Assembly: GCA_048498995.1 (NCBI GenBank)
Contig: JBEHWX010000001.1
Location: 1 to 64,000, forward strand
Length of the DNA stretch: 64,000 nt
Direction: 5' to 3'
From: JBEHWX01 sp048498995
Lineage (GTDB): Bacteria > Bacteroidota > Ignavibacteria > OLB7
Both the position numbers and the translations under genes were made by a program. A model generated the notes under the pieces. It was not told the DNA's origin, did no database searches, and saw only the letters and a program-made list of their open reading frames with translations. Of the stretch, positions 1-12,077 are shown piece by piece; positions within the stretch are counted from its first letter, which is position 1; each line of letters starts with the position of its first letter.

Positions 1-1
1 G

Positions 2-235
2 GTGAGCTCCGCGACGAACGGCGTGATCGAGTACGTGGTGCCTTCGGGTGACCGTGTGCGGATCGCGATGTACGACGCGACGGGCCGTCTGGTGAAGGTT
101 CTGGTCGACGAGCAGTCGGCGGGCATGGGTACGATCCGGGTGGCCGGCGACGACCTGGCCAGCGGCGCGTACACGGTGCGGATGGAGAGCACCAACGGTG
201 CTTCCGTCAACGGCCAGATCACCGTCCAGAAGTAA
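2..235 (+). CDS. C-terminal end of a T9SS-secreted protein (partial)
   Basis: This is the last 77 codons of a gene that starts left of the window. The residues have the form of a T9SS type A sorting domain: a strand with 'VRIAMYDATGRLVKVL', a 'G' turn, then 'LASGAYTVRME' and a short basic end (QITVQK). In Bacteroidota and relatives this domain directs export across the outer membrane and is then removed. The passenger domain lies outside the window, so its function cannot be told. It is followed by a hairpin terminator. The sorting-domain call is firm by pattern. Confidence 0.8.
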   Translation: MSSATNGVIEYVVPSGDRVRIAMYDATGRLVKVLVDEQSAGMGTIRVAGDDLASGAYTVRMESTNGASVNGQITVQK

Positions 236-323
236 CGGAACGGTGCATCAGCACCGATCTCCTCGTGAATCTCCGATCCCGGCGTGAGCCGGAGGAAGAG
301 TAGCGAGGGGGATGATTCAAGAG

Positions 324-357
324 AACGGCCCCGCGGCGGCAACGTCGCGGGGCCGTT
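324..357 (+). terminator. Rho-independent-type hairpin after the T9SS gene
   Basis: A perfect 12-bp GC-rich stem (324-335 with 346-357) with a 10-nt loop ends in a short T run, 88 bases after the stop codon. Confidence 0.75.
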
Positions 358-469
358 TCGTTTGCGAAATGCGGGGTATTCGTGGGCGATCGGTGACGGG
401 GCGGGTGAGATTCGTTACCGATGGCGGCTTGTACGGCCGGTTCCGTCGCCGTAAGTTTGCCCCTAAAAA

Positions 470-1531
470 TTGCTCGGTTCTCACTCGGCATATCTTCTTC
501 CCGATGTGGCGCGCCGCGAGCTGCGCGCCTCCTCGCCCCTTTCGGTACGCCATCTCCTCGGCATCTCGGATCTTTCCCGATCCGACATCCTCGCCATTCT
601 CCGCCTCGGCCTCGTTTTCCGCGACCATCTCCTCCGCCCCGGCATCAAAAGCGATCTGCTGCACGGCCGCACGATCGTGAACCTGTTCGCCGAGAATTCG
701 ACGCGCACCCGCTCGAGCTTCGAGCTGGCAGAGCGCCGACTCGGCGCCGACATCCTGAACTTTTCGGCCGAGGCGAGCTCCTTCGCGAAGGGAGAGACGA
801 TTCTCGACACCGTGAGGAACATCGAGGCGATGCACGTGGACGCCATCGTGGTCCGCCACAGCGCCGCCGGTGTTCCCTGGTTTCTGGCGCAGCGGTGCAG
901 CTCGATCTTCATCAATGCCGGCGACGGGCGCCACGAGCACCCGACCCAGGCGCTGCTGGACGCGATGACGCTGTACGAGCACTGGTACGATCCGGCGCAT
1001 CCGGAGGCGAGCGGCTTCGAGGGGAAGCGGGTGACGATCGTCGGGGATATCCTTCACGGGCGGGTGGCGCTCTCGAACATCTTCACGCTCCAGAAGCTCG
1101 GCGCCGAGGTGGCTGTCTGCGCTCCGCCGACGCTCATCCCCAGGGGGATAGAGGAGCTCGGCGTGCGCGTGTTCCGGCGCTTCGCCGACGCCCTCGAGTT
1201 CTCCGACGCGCTGAACATGCTCAGGATCCAGCGCGAGCGCCAGGATCGCGGCTTCTTTCCGTCGGTCGCCGAGTACATCCGTTACTTCGGGCTCAACCAT
1301 CGGACCGTGATGACGCTCGCCCGCAATCCGCTGATTCTCCATCCGGGGCCGATCAACCGTGGTATCGAGCTCGATTCGGAAACGGCGGACGGATCCCAGT
1401 CGCTGATTCTGAGCCAGGTGGAGAATGGCGTGGCGATCCGCATGGCGGTGCTTGCGCTGCTGATCCAGCCGTCGGCGCAGATGGTCGGTTCGGAGCCGGA
1501 GGCGCTCGATGCCTCGACGATGCGGGCGTGA
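470..1531 (+). CDS. pyrB: Aspartate carbamoyltransferase catalytic subunit
   Basis: It catalyses carbamoyl phosphate + L-aspartate to N-carbamoyl-L-aspartate, the committed step of UMP synthesis, in the cytoplasm. Visible signatures are the carbamoyl-phosphate loop STRTR (residues 77-81), the SSFAKGET loop with Lys107, HPTQALLD (157-164), QRER (254-257) and HPGPINRG (291-298). The protein has 353 residues, about 40 more than usual, partly from an N-terminal lead and a C-terminal tail. The TTG at 470 has no clear ribosome site; GTG at 506 is an equally good start. carB follows after one small gene, so this is a pyrimidine cluster. No PyrI regulatory subunit gene is seen nearby. Confidence 0.95.
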   Translation: MLGSHSAYLLPDVARRELRASSPLSVRHLLGISDLSRSDILAILRLGLVFRDHLLRPGIKSDLLHGRTIVNLFAENSTRTRSSFELAERRLGADILNFSAEASSFAKGETILDTVRNIEAMHVDAIVVRHSAAGVPWFLAQRCSSIFINAGDGRHEHPTQALLDAMTLYEHWYDPAHPEASGFEGKRVTIVGDILHGRVALSNIFTLQKLGAEVAVCAPPTLIPRGIEELGVRVFRRFADALEFSDALNMLRIQRERQDRGFFPSVAEYIRYFGLNHRTVMTLARNPLILHPGPINRGIELDSETADGSQSLILSQVENGVAIRMAVLALLIQPSAQMVGSEPEALDASTMRA

Positions 1532-1611
1532 CGGCCGAACCGCCGATGGCGCCCAGGCCCGTGACGCGCGGTACGACCTGCCGCGTGGAGCCGACCGAAC
1601 ACATGGAAGCG

Positions 1612-2058
1612 ATGAACATCAATCAGACAACAGCGACCGGGAGAGAGATGCTGAATGACCTGCTGCGTCAGCGGATCATCGAGACCGCCGACGAGTATCA
1701 CAACATCGCCGAGGACCAGTGGGCCCAGGCGATCGATCTGAAGGATGCCGACGAGGAAGCGATCTTCGAATTCCGTCGGCTTATCGGAGCCGCGCTTCGA
1801 TTCTATGTCCGGGCCTATCTCGTGCTCGAGATGATCGAGACCGACGACGAGCAGCAGCTGGAGGATCTCCTCGAGCTCGCCGCCGAGCAGGAGCCGGAGC
1901 TTGCCGTCTTCATCGAGCAGAACGAGATCGTCGCGACGCTCGACGAGGAGTCCGATGCCACCGTGGCGCGGGTCTTCACCGTGGCCGAGGCGCTCCGGAT
2001 GGTGCTGCTCGAGCGCTCCAACCAGCTTGCGGCCTCCCTGGCCACGCGGTTTCCGTAA
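1612..2058 (+). CDS. Small acidic protein of unknown function
   Basis: I do not recognise this 148-residue protein. It is rich in Glu and Asp, predicted mostly helical, with no signal peptide or membrane segment. Its middle (about residues 40-90) carries alternating acidic and leucine residues such as LEDLLELAAEQEPEL, which could pair as a coiled coil. It starts 80 bases after pyrB, on the same strand, and precedes carB, so co-expression with pyrimidine genes is likely. GGAAG sits just before ATG 1612; in-frame ATG codons at 1603 and 1648 are alternatives. Codon use matches its neighbours, which supports a real gene. Confidence 0.7.
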   Translation: MNINQTTATGREMLNDLLRQRIIETADEYHNIAEDQWAQAIDLKDADEEAIFEFRRLIGAALRFYVRAYLVLEMIETDDEQQLEDLLELAAEQEPELAVFIEQNEIVATLDEESDATVARVFTVAEALRMVLLERSNQLAASLATRFP

Positions 2059-2080
2059 CCGGCCCGGCGCTACCGAACCC

Positions 2081-2236
2081 GGTATCCGCGGCCGGTATCC
2101 GCGGCCGGTATCCGCGGCCGGTATCCGCGGCCGGTATCCGCGGCCGGTATCCGCGGGCGGTATCCGCGGGCGGTATCCGCGGGCGGTATCCGCGGGCGGT
2201 ATCCGCGGGCGGTATCCGCGGGCGGTATCCGACCCG
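2081..2236. repeat. 13-bp tandem repeat array, 12 units
   Basis: Five copies of GGTATCCGCGGCC (2081-2145) are followed by six copies of GGTATCCGCGGGC (2146-2223) and one decayed copy (2224-2236). Each unit contains the palindrome CCGCGG. The array begins 22 bases after the small acidic gene and ends 113 bases before carB. Confidence 0.97.
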
Positions 2237-2349
2237 TAATCCATTTCCGGTATCCGTCCCGACGTGACGGAGCCGACGTCCCCGCCGGCGATCTCCGCCG
2301 AAAGCATGATCATGTCGACTGAACCTCGAATCTTGAACCGTTCCAACTG

Positions 2350-5724
<3,375 letters not shown>

Positions 5725-6245
5725 CGCGAGCCCGATGGGCGGGCCCGCCAAGGCTCGCGCGTCATGAACCAGGTATACGCAACGCGGGGCATCCTCTCGA
5801 TGGGAGGATGCCCCGCTTCGTTTGCGATGTTCGTTTGCGACGTTTGTTTGCGCCGGCCGCTCCCGATCGCCACGTCGACGCCGTTCGCGTTCGACGCCGT
5901 TCATGTTCGGCCCGTTCGTGCCGGAGGTGGGGGCGTTCGTGTCGCCCCGTCGACGACTCGGGACCGCCGGCTTGAGATGCGGTCGACGACGGGAGAACTT
6001 CGCCGATCCCCTAGCGCGATTGCGGCGGATATCCGATGCCGTTCACAGGTGCTCCGTGACGGGCGGATCGTATCGCGATTAGGGGAGCGGAAGCGACAGC
6101 GGAGAGGATCGCCACCGCGCCGATCGGCGCGACGTGCGCGCGACCACCGGGAGAGAGCAGGCTGAAGACGTTCTCCCGTCGCGTGCACGGCGATCCTCGC
6201 TTCCGTCTTATCCGGCGCTCTTTCCCCGCTTCTCTTCGCGTGGTT
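5725..6245. other. Gene-free stretch after carB
   Basis: It holds two hairpins close to the carB stop (5725-5759 and 5784-5816) and short imperfect direct repeats built on CGTTTGCG and CGACGCCGTTC (about 5818-5910). I see no convincing gene; open frames here have no family features. Confidence 0.6.
5784..5816 (+). terminator. Terminator of the pyrB-carB unit
   Basis: A stem of 13 pairs (5784-5796 with 5804-5816) with a short loop is followed by TTCGTTTG, 60 bases after the carB stop. Confidence 0.8.
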
Positions 6246-6587
6246 CTACGATTCGATACTCGACTCGCTCCGCGCCTCCTCCCCGAATCGCTCCACCCGC
6301 TCCATTACCCGGCGCGACGCCTTGAACTTTCCCGGGAACCGCTCCAGCCCGTCGCGGCGCATCCGATCGGCGTGCTGGCTGAAATAGTCGTCCAGGCTCC
6401 GGCGGTCTCGCAGGTAGTAGAAGACGGTCCACCGCGACAGATCTCCTTCCCCCTCGGTATTCTCCGCCCAGTCGGCGCCGACGAATCCGTCGATCGTCAG
6501 CATCTCTCCGATATGATCGCGCAGCCAGGCGCGGTAGGCTTCGGCCACGTCGGCATCGACGTCGAGATTCACTTCGTAGATGATCAT
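6246..6587 (-). CDS. DUF4286 family protein
   Basis: A 113-residue protein that begins MIIYEVNLDVD and continues as the DUF4286 ferredoxin-like fold: AYRAWLRDHIGEML, a central Trp-Thr-Val-Phe-Tyr-Tyr strand, and a C-terminal helix with FPGKFKASRRVME. The family is common in Bacteroidota and resembles small antibiotic-monooxygenase-like dimers, but no reaction is known. It is cytoplasmic, with no signal or membrane segment. It starts 27 bases after the stop of the propeller gene upstream on the same strand, so the two are probably one transcript. Confidence 0.85.
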   Translation of the reverse strand: MIIYEVNLDVDADVAEAYRAWLRDHIGEMLTIDGFVGADWAENTEGEGDLSRWTVFYYLRDRRSLDDYFSQHADRMRRDGLERFPGKFKASRRVMERVERFGEEARSESSIES

Positions 6588-6614
6588 GAGTTGTTCGTGG
6601 GTTGAACTCTCGAT

Positions 6615-7616
6615 TCAGAGCTCCGTGTAATACGGACGCGCGATGAAAATATCGAGTCCGCCGTAATGAGCGATGTCGCGCCGTTCTGACGCGAAGAAAA
6701 TGACCGGACTGTTTGCCAGCACGAGGATGAAACGATCGTCCCGTGGTGAATTGAGAAGCCCGCCGAGATTCACCGGCTTGGAAAACGCACCATTGCGGAG
6801 ATGAGAGACGTAAAAATCGAATCCGCCGAATCCGCCCGGACGATTCGATGCGAAGTAGAGATCGTTGCCGACGAGGCATGGGCTTTCATCGCGCCATGGG
6901 CTGTTGATGGAGGCGCCAAGATTGCGCGGCTTTCCCCACTTGCCTTTGTTTCCCCGGGAGACGACGTAGATGTCGATATCTCTTCGTGCGCCCCGCTTCT
7001 TGGGGCGATCGGAGATGAAGTAAAGCGATGTGCCATCCGTGGTCATGTAGGGATCGCTCTCCCAGCCCGGACTATTGATGGCCACGATCGGCCGCGCGCG
7101 CGTCACTTCTCCGCGATCATCGAGCAGGGCTTCGAAGATGTCGCATTCCCCCTTGCCGATCTTCCGATTGCACGCCGTGAAATACGCATGCTTCCGGTCC
7201 GGGGCGAATGTGATCATGCCCTCGTTCATCCACGAATTGATGCCCGGGCCGACGTTGGCGGGAGCGGCTCTGACGGTGTCGCCCAGGCGGATCGCGCATC
7301 GCCAGAGATCCATTTCTCCCATCCCCTCCTCCCTGATCCGGTCCGAACAGAAATAGAGCGTCGAGCCGTCCAGGCTCAGCATGGGGGCGAAATCGTTCGA
7401 TGAGTCATTGATCGCCGCGCCGGCGTTGAGAATTTCCAGCGTGACCGACGGGTCCAGCGGAGAGGGACCGAGACGTCGCTTCAACGGCGGGCCCGGCGTG
7501 CCGTCCGATGGAGGTCCGGGCGTGCCGTCCGATGGAGATGGAGCGCGCGCGATCATCGCGGTTCCGATCAGAACCATGAGCGCGAGTAACGATGCGGTTC
7601 GCCACAATGGATGCAT
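6615..7616 (-). CDS. Secreted PD40 (WD40-like) beta-propeller protein
   Basis: A 333-residue protein with a signal peptide (MHPLWRTASLLALMVLIGTAMIARA) and a short Pro/Gly linker made of a duplicated SDGTPGPP unit. The rest consists of repeated blades of the PD40/TolB type: LSLDGSTLYFCSD, FAPDRKHAYFTAC, MTTDGTSLYFISDRP, VGNDLYFASNRPGGFGGFDFYVS and a last incomplete blade near the end. Such proteins often bind peptidoglycan or partner proteins in the periplasm; no OmpA-like domain is attached here. The start was set at 7616 because the signal peptide begins there. It probably heads an operon with the DUF4286 gene. Confidence 0.85.
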   Translation of the reverse strand: MHPLWRTASLLALMVLIGTAMIARAPSPSDGTPGPPSDGTPGPPLKRRLGPSPLDPSVTLEILNAGAAINDSSNDFAPMLSLDGSTLYFCSDRIREEGMGEMDLWRCAIRLGDTVRAAPANVGPGINSWMNEGMITFAPDRKHAYFTACNRKIGKGECDIFEALLDDRGEVTRARPIVAINSPGWESDPYMTTDGTSLYFISDRPKKRGARRDIDIYVVSRGNKGKWGKPRNLGASINSPWRDESPCLVGNDLYFASNRPGGFGGFDFYVSHLRNGAFSKPVNLGGLLNSPRDDRFILVLANSPVIFFASERRDIAHYGGLDIFIARPYYTEL

Positions 7617-7782
7617 GGATTCGCTCGGGTCGATAAAGATGCGTTGCTCGTTTGGACGAGATGGACGAAGTGCCGGCGGCGGCGCGCAAAAATACGAGAC
7701 GAGGTTGACCCGGCGAGCAGTTCGTCCGGAACGGCCCGACTTGCCATGGCGATCGACGTGGGAAGGTTGGGGCAAAACGCGC

Positions 7783-7816
7783 GCGAGGGGAGATGGCGTT
7801 CGCCATCTCCCCTCGC
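7783..7816 (-). terminator. Strong hairpin after the first S74 surface gene
   Basis: A 15-bp perfect stem with a 4-nt loop, 80 bases after the stop at 7896; on the minus strand it runs into GCGCGTTTTG. Confidence 0.8.
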
Positions 7817-7895
7817 CGTTGCAACGCCGGGGGGGACCCGGCACGGATGCGATGTGATGTCGAGCGCGGGGGCAATCAGCTCCGCGCCGGCTCAC

Positions 7896-9593
7896 TTACT
7901 TTGCCGGCAGATCGTCCGGGCAGCAGCCGGTGAGCTGGTGGATCATCGTCTCCAGGCGGGCGATCCGCTCGCCACGCTCGGCCAGGATCGTCTGGCGCTG
8001 GTCGACGCGTGTGTTCAGTGCATCGAGCTTGCCGGCCATCGCCACCTTCTCCGCGGCGAGTCCGTCGATGATCTGCTGCTGCTCCTTGACGGCCTGAATG
8101 GCCACGGCGCTCATGGTCGCGTAGCCGACGGCGAAGTATCCTTCCTGCGTGGTGATCACCGCTTCCGGGAACTCCTTCTGCACCTGTTGCGCGATGAAGC
8201 CGAGCTGGCGTCCGGCCGGCTTGGTCTGCTGGTCGATGTAGCTGAAGTAGGAGGGCTGGATGTTCTTCAACTTTTCGAGCACGCCGGACATCGGCACGAA
8301 GTCGGTCTTCAGGCGCATGTCCGAGGGCGTGTAGGTGCCGGAGATGATCATGTTGCCGTTCTTCAGCAGCGTCATCGCGTTGGAGGTGGTGCCGGCGCCG
8401 GTACCGTTGCCGGCCACCATCAGCGGATCGGCGGCATTCCAGATGGTCGTGTTGCCGGCGATGGTATTCCATCGGCCGATCACCATGGACTTGTAGGCCT
8501 GCGCGGTGGTATGATCGCCGAAGGCGGCCGAGAAATCACCGCTGGCGACATTGGTGCTGCCGACGGCGAAGGAGGAGAGGCCGCTGGCGGTGTTGTTGTC
8601 GCCGAAGACGGCGGCTTGCGCGCCCGGTGCGATATTGGTTGTGCCGGCGACGAAGGCTCCGCCGCCCGATGCGGTGTTGCCGTTGCCGAACGCGGCGGCG
8701 TACATGCCGCTGGCCGTGTTGTTGAGTCCGCCGGCGACGGAGTAGTTGCCGATGCTGCCGGCGTTCCACTGCGCGCCGCTGACGGTGCCGGCGCGGAAGG
8801 AGAACTTGTCCGGCACCCACATCATGCGTGTCCCAGCGCCGGACGTCGGCGTGGAGCTGACGGTGCCGGTGACAAGGAATGCGTCGCCGTCCAGATGAAA
8901 CATCGCGGGCGACGTCGAAGCGCCGAGGGAGATACTGGGTGTCGACGTCGATCCTCTGACAATCAGCTTATCCATCGCCAGGCCGAGAACCCCGTCGTGC
9001 GAGTTCAGGAGCCGGACGTTCCAATCGTCGGTGTGGGCGAGCAGGTGGAAGTCGATATAAGCGGTGCCCAATCCGGTGGTGATACCGGGATGCGTGTTGT
9101 CGCCGCCGAGCTCCATCGAGCCGCCGTTGTCGCTATTGAGGTGCGCATAGTTGCTTCCCCAGTATACCCCCGACGAGGTCGTTGTACCTCTGAGATTCAT
9201 GCTCGTCGAGATGTCGGCGCCAGCGGTGATCGTCTGGTTGACGCTCATGGCGTGCGAGACGAACATGTCGTGGCTGACTGAGGCGTCGTGACCGACTGCT
9301 CCGTTGTTGCTGCAATTCAGATCATTGCCCGCGTTCATGTTGGTCGTGACGTTGACGGTGCTGGCGTTCAATGTACCGGTGATGGACCCATTGCCGCCGA
9401 TGTTCGCATTGCCCGCGACCGAGAGAGGGTTGGTGGGCGGGTTGATGCCAATGCCGACCCAGGTTCCGAGCGGAGCGGTGACGATGGTGCCGGGAGCGGC
9501 CCCGGCGGCCCATTGCGCCATGCCCGATGCGGCGGGAAGGGCCATGCCGAGCGCCGAGATCCCGAGGATCGACGCACGTCGAGTGATGTTCAT
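7896..9593 (-). CDS. YadA-head / Peptidase_S74 surface protein, copy A
   Basis: A 565-residue exported protein. It has a signal peptide (about 1-27, ending SGMAQ), a low-complexity Asn/Thr/Gly N-terminal part, a block of about six YadA-type head repeats (NTASG-x-Y-A-A-x-F-G), and a C-terminal S74 intramolecular-chaperone domain starting at Ser424-Asp425 (SDMRLK). In this family the chaperone drives trimer folding and cleaves itself before the conserved Asp. After it come a coiled coil and a Cys-Cys pair (557-558). No YadA membrane anchor or T9SS tail is present. The start has GAGG six bases upstream. It is the closest relative of copy B next door. Confidence 0.88.
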   Translation of the reverse strand: MNITRRASILGISALGMALPAASGMAQWAAGAAPGTIVTAPLGTWVGIGINPPTNPLSVAGNANIGGNGSITGTLNASTVNVTTNMNAGNDLNCSNNGAVGHDASVSHDMFVSHAMSVNQTITAGADISTSMNLRGTTTSSGVYWGSNYAHLNSDNGGSMELGGDNTHPGITTGLGTAYIDFHLLAHTDDWNVRLLNSHDGVLGLAMDKLIVRGSTSTPSISLGASTSPAMFHLDGDAFLVTGTVSSTPTSGAGTRMMWVPDKFSFRAGTVSGAQWNAGSIGNYSVAGGLNNTASGMYAAAFGNGNTASGGGAFVAGTTNIAPGAQAAVFGDNNTASGLSSFAVGSTNVASGDFSAAFGDHTTAQAYKSMVIGRWNTIAGNTTIWNAADPLMVAGNGTGAGTTSNAMTLLKNGNMIISGTYTPSDMRLKTDFVPMSGVLEKLKNIQPSYFSYIDQQTKPAGRQLGFIAQQVQKEFPEAVITTQEGYFAVGYATMSAVAIQAVKEQQQIIDGLAAEKVAMAGKLDALNTRVDQRQTILAERGERIARLETMIHQLTGCCPDDLPAK

Positions 9594-9806
9594 GATGACC
9601 TCTATCGTAAAATCGTGAGTGTTGTCTGCCTGCTGTCGGCGGTGGTCGGAGCGCCCGAGGGGACGCGCCGTGATCCGCCAATCGTCTCGCGCCGTGTGGC
9701 GCGAGTCCTGCCGTGATGCCGGAGACGTCGGAGCGCACGCGTGGGACCGGGAGCCAGGCTCACTGATCGTTCGCGCCACGTTCCGATCCGCCGGCGGAGG
9801 TCATCA

Positions 9807-11471
9807 TCACTTGATGGTCGGCGTATCCGGGCAGCATGCGCCCGAGAGCTGCTGGAGGATTCCCTCGAGCTTGGCCAGGCGCGCGCCCTGAGCCTGGAAC
9901 TCCGTGCTCTGCTCATCGATCCGCTGGTTGGCCGCGGCGATCCGCGTGGTCAGATCGGTCTTGTCGGCGGCGAGCCCGTCGATGATCTGCTGCTGCTCCT
10001 TGACGGCCTGAATGGCCACGGCGCTCATGGTCGCGTAGCCGACGGCGAAGTATCCCTCCTGCGTGGTGATCACCGCCTCCGGAAACTCCTTCTGCACCTG
10101 CTGGGCGATGAAGCCGAGCTGGCGTCCGGCCGGCTTGGTCTGCTGATCGATGTAGCTGAAGTAGGAGGGCTGAATGTTCCTGAGCTTCTCGAGCACGCCG
10201 GACATCGGCACGAAGTCGGTCTTGAGTCGCATGTCCGAGGGCGTGTAGGTGCCGGAGATGATCATGTTGCCGTTCTTCAGCAGCGTCATCGCGTTGGAGG
10301 TGGTGCCCGGCCCGGTACCGTTGCCGGCCACGAGGAGCGGGTCGGTGGCATTCCAGGTGGTCGTGCTGCCGGCGATAGTGTTCCAGCGGCCGATCACCAT
10401 GGACTTGTAGGCCTGAGCCGTGGTGTGATCGCCAAAGGCGGCCGAATAGTTGCCGGAGGCGACGTTCGTGCTGCCGACGGCGAAGGAGGAGAGGCCGCTG
10501 GCGGTGTTGTTGTCGCCGAAGACGGCGGCCTGCGCGCCGGAGGCGGTGTTGTTGCTGCCGGCAACGAAGGCTCCGCTGCCCGATACGGTGTTGCTGTTGC
10601 CGAAGCCTGCGGCGTAGGTGCCACTGGCGGTTACGTCGAGCCCGCCGGCGAAGGAGTAATTGCCGATGCTGCCGGCGTTCCACTGCGAGCTGCTGACGGT
10701 GCCGGCGCGGAAGGAGAACTTGTCCGGCACCCACATCATGCGTGTTCCGGAGCCGGATACCGGCGTGGAGCCGGTGGTGCCGGTGACAAGCAATGCACCG
10801 TCCTGCATGTGGAACCGCGCCGCGGGGGACGTGGTGTTGAGGCCGAGCGACGCCCAGGTGTAGAGTCGGTTCGCGAAGATCGTCATCTCGGCATTGGCGG
10901 TGTTTTGCAGGCGGACGTTGTAATCCTGCGTCAGGCCATTGAAATGGAAGTCGATATAGGGGTAGCCTGTGCCGGGATGCGTATCATCACTGCCGAGCTC
11001 GATCGAGCCTCCCTGATCGTCCCGGAGATAGGAGTAGTTCCCACCCCAGAACACCTCGCTGGCGGCACGGAGATTGGCGCTGGTGCTGATGTCGTTGCCG
11101 GCGCTGATGGTCGTCGTTACCGTGGCTGCGTTGCTGACGGTCAGATCGTGGGAAACGGTGAGATCGTGCGAGATGACGGCGTTGTTTCCCACGCCAATGT
11201 CAGTTCCGACGTTGACGTTCGTGGTCGAGACGATGCTGTTGGCGGTGCCGATTCCGCCGATGGTCAGGTTGCCGGAGACGTCGGCATTACCAGCGACCGA
11301 GAGAGGGTTGATGGGCGGGTTGATGCCGATGCCCACCCACGTGCCGAGCGGGGCGGTGACTATAGTGCCGGGCGCGGCGCCCGGCGCCCACTGTGCGAGT
11401 CCGACCGAGCTGGTGGTAAGGAGACCGAGCGCGCATGCGCCGATGAATCCCGTCAAACGGTTCGTTCTCAT
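9807..11471 (-). CDS. YadA-head / Peptidase_S74 surface protein, copy B
   Basis: A 554-residue paralogue of copy A with the same plan: signal peptide ending VGLAQ, N-terminal sequence WAPGAAPGTIVTAPLGTW nearly as in copy A, head repeats, S74 domain from Ser412-Asp413, coiled coil and Cys546-Cys547 near the end. Residues from the last head repeats through the chaperone are almost identical to copy A, which points to recent tandem duplication or gene conversion, while the middle has diverged. The start ATG follows GAGGTCATC, identical to copy A. It probably forms homotrimers or mixed trimers at the cell surface; that is inference. Confidence 0.88.
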   Translation of the reverse strand: MRTNRLTGFIGACALGLLTTSSVGLAQWAPGAAPGTIVTAPLGTWVGIGINPPINPLSVAGNADVSGNLTIGGIGTANSIVSTTNVNVGTDIGVGNNAVISHDLTVSHDLTVSNAATVTTTISAGNDISTSANLRAASEVFWGGNYSYLRDDQGGSIELGSDDTHPGTGYPYIDFHFNGLTQDYNVRLQNTANAEMTIFANRLYTWASLGLNTTSPAARFHMQDGALLVTGTTGSTPVSGSGTRMMWVPDKFSFRAGTVSSSQWNAGSIGNYSFAGGLDVTASGTYAAGFGNSNTVSGSGAFVAGSNNTASGAQAAVFGDNNTASGLSSFAVGSTNVASGNYSAAFGDHTTAQAYKSMVIGRWNTIAGSTTTWNATDPLLVAGNGTGPGTTSNAMTLLKNGNMIISGTYTPSDMRLKTDFVPMSGVLEKLRNIQPSYFSYIDQQTKPAGRQLGFIAQQVQKEFPEAVITTQEGYFAVGYATMSAVAIQAVKEQQQIIDGLAADKTDLTTRIAAANQRIDEQSTEFQAQGARLAKLEGILQQLSGACCPDTPTIK

Positions 11472-12077
11472 GATGACCTCAATGGGAAAGATGGAGTTGG
11501 TTGGTTTTGACCCGTGGATCGCTGGCCAAGCAATCCGACGCCGTCGACGCGTTCAGGGTGGAGCGGGTCGCTGTAGGTAGCTCTCTGGTGTTGTTGTCGT
11601 TCGAAGGACGCCGGAGGTGACGGCGTCTGGACCTGGGTGCCCGAAGGCGGTGTAAAAGTATCCGCGTATCTCTGCCAATTGCATGAGGCGGAAGTCACCG
11701 TTGCGTGAGGGGCGCACGGCCCAACGAACGGTGGCCGAAAGGTCCCGCCAAACCAGGTACAAAGGTCACTTGCGCTGAGCGAGCCGCGGGATGAGAACTC
11801 TCCGATCGGCTACGGATCGGGCTTGTCGGATCGTGAGACGAGGAAGGGATGTAGGCTGATGGCGATCGCGCGGGTGGTGGGGCCAGGTCGCGAAACCAGG
11901 CGAGCGCTCATGAATGAAGCGGGGGCGCGGCCGATGCCGCGCCCCCGTTCTCGTCGCCACGATCTCCTTGCCGAACGATGCCCGCGAAGGCTCGTGTTGC
12001 GATCCTTCGGAGGATGTATCCATCCATCGGCGTGGAGCTTACTCACGAAGATCATTGGCGGAGAGCATCCGTGAACA
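11472..12077. other. Intergenic stretch between S74 copies B and C
   Basis: Contains the hairpin at 11920-11947. I see no gene and no repeat family here. It presumably carries the promoter of copy B near its left side. Confidence 0.5.
11920..11947 (-). terminator. Hairpin downstream of S74 copy C
   Basis: A 12-bp GC-only stem (11920-11931 with 11936-11947) with a 4-nt loop, 130 bases after the copy C stop. There is little T run on the minus strand, so function is likely but not certain. Confidence 0.6.
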
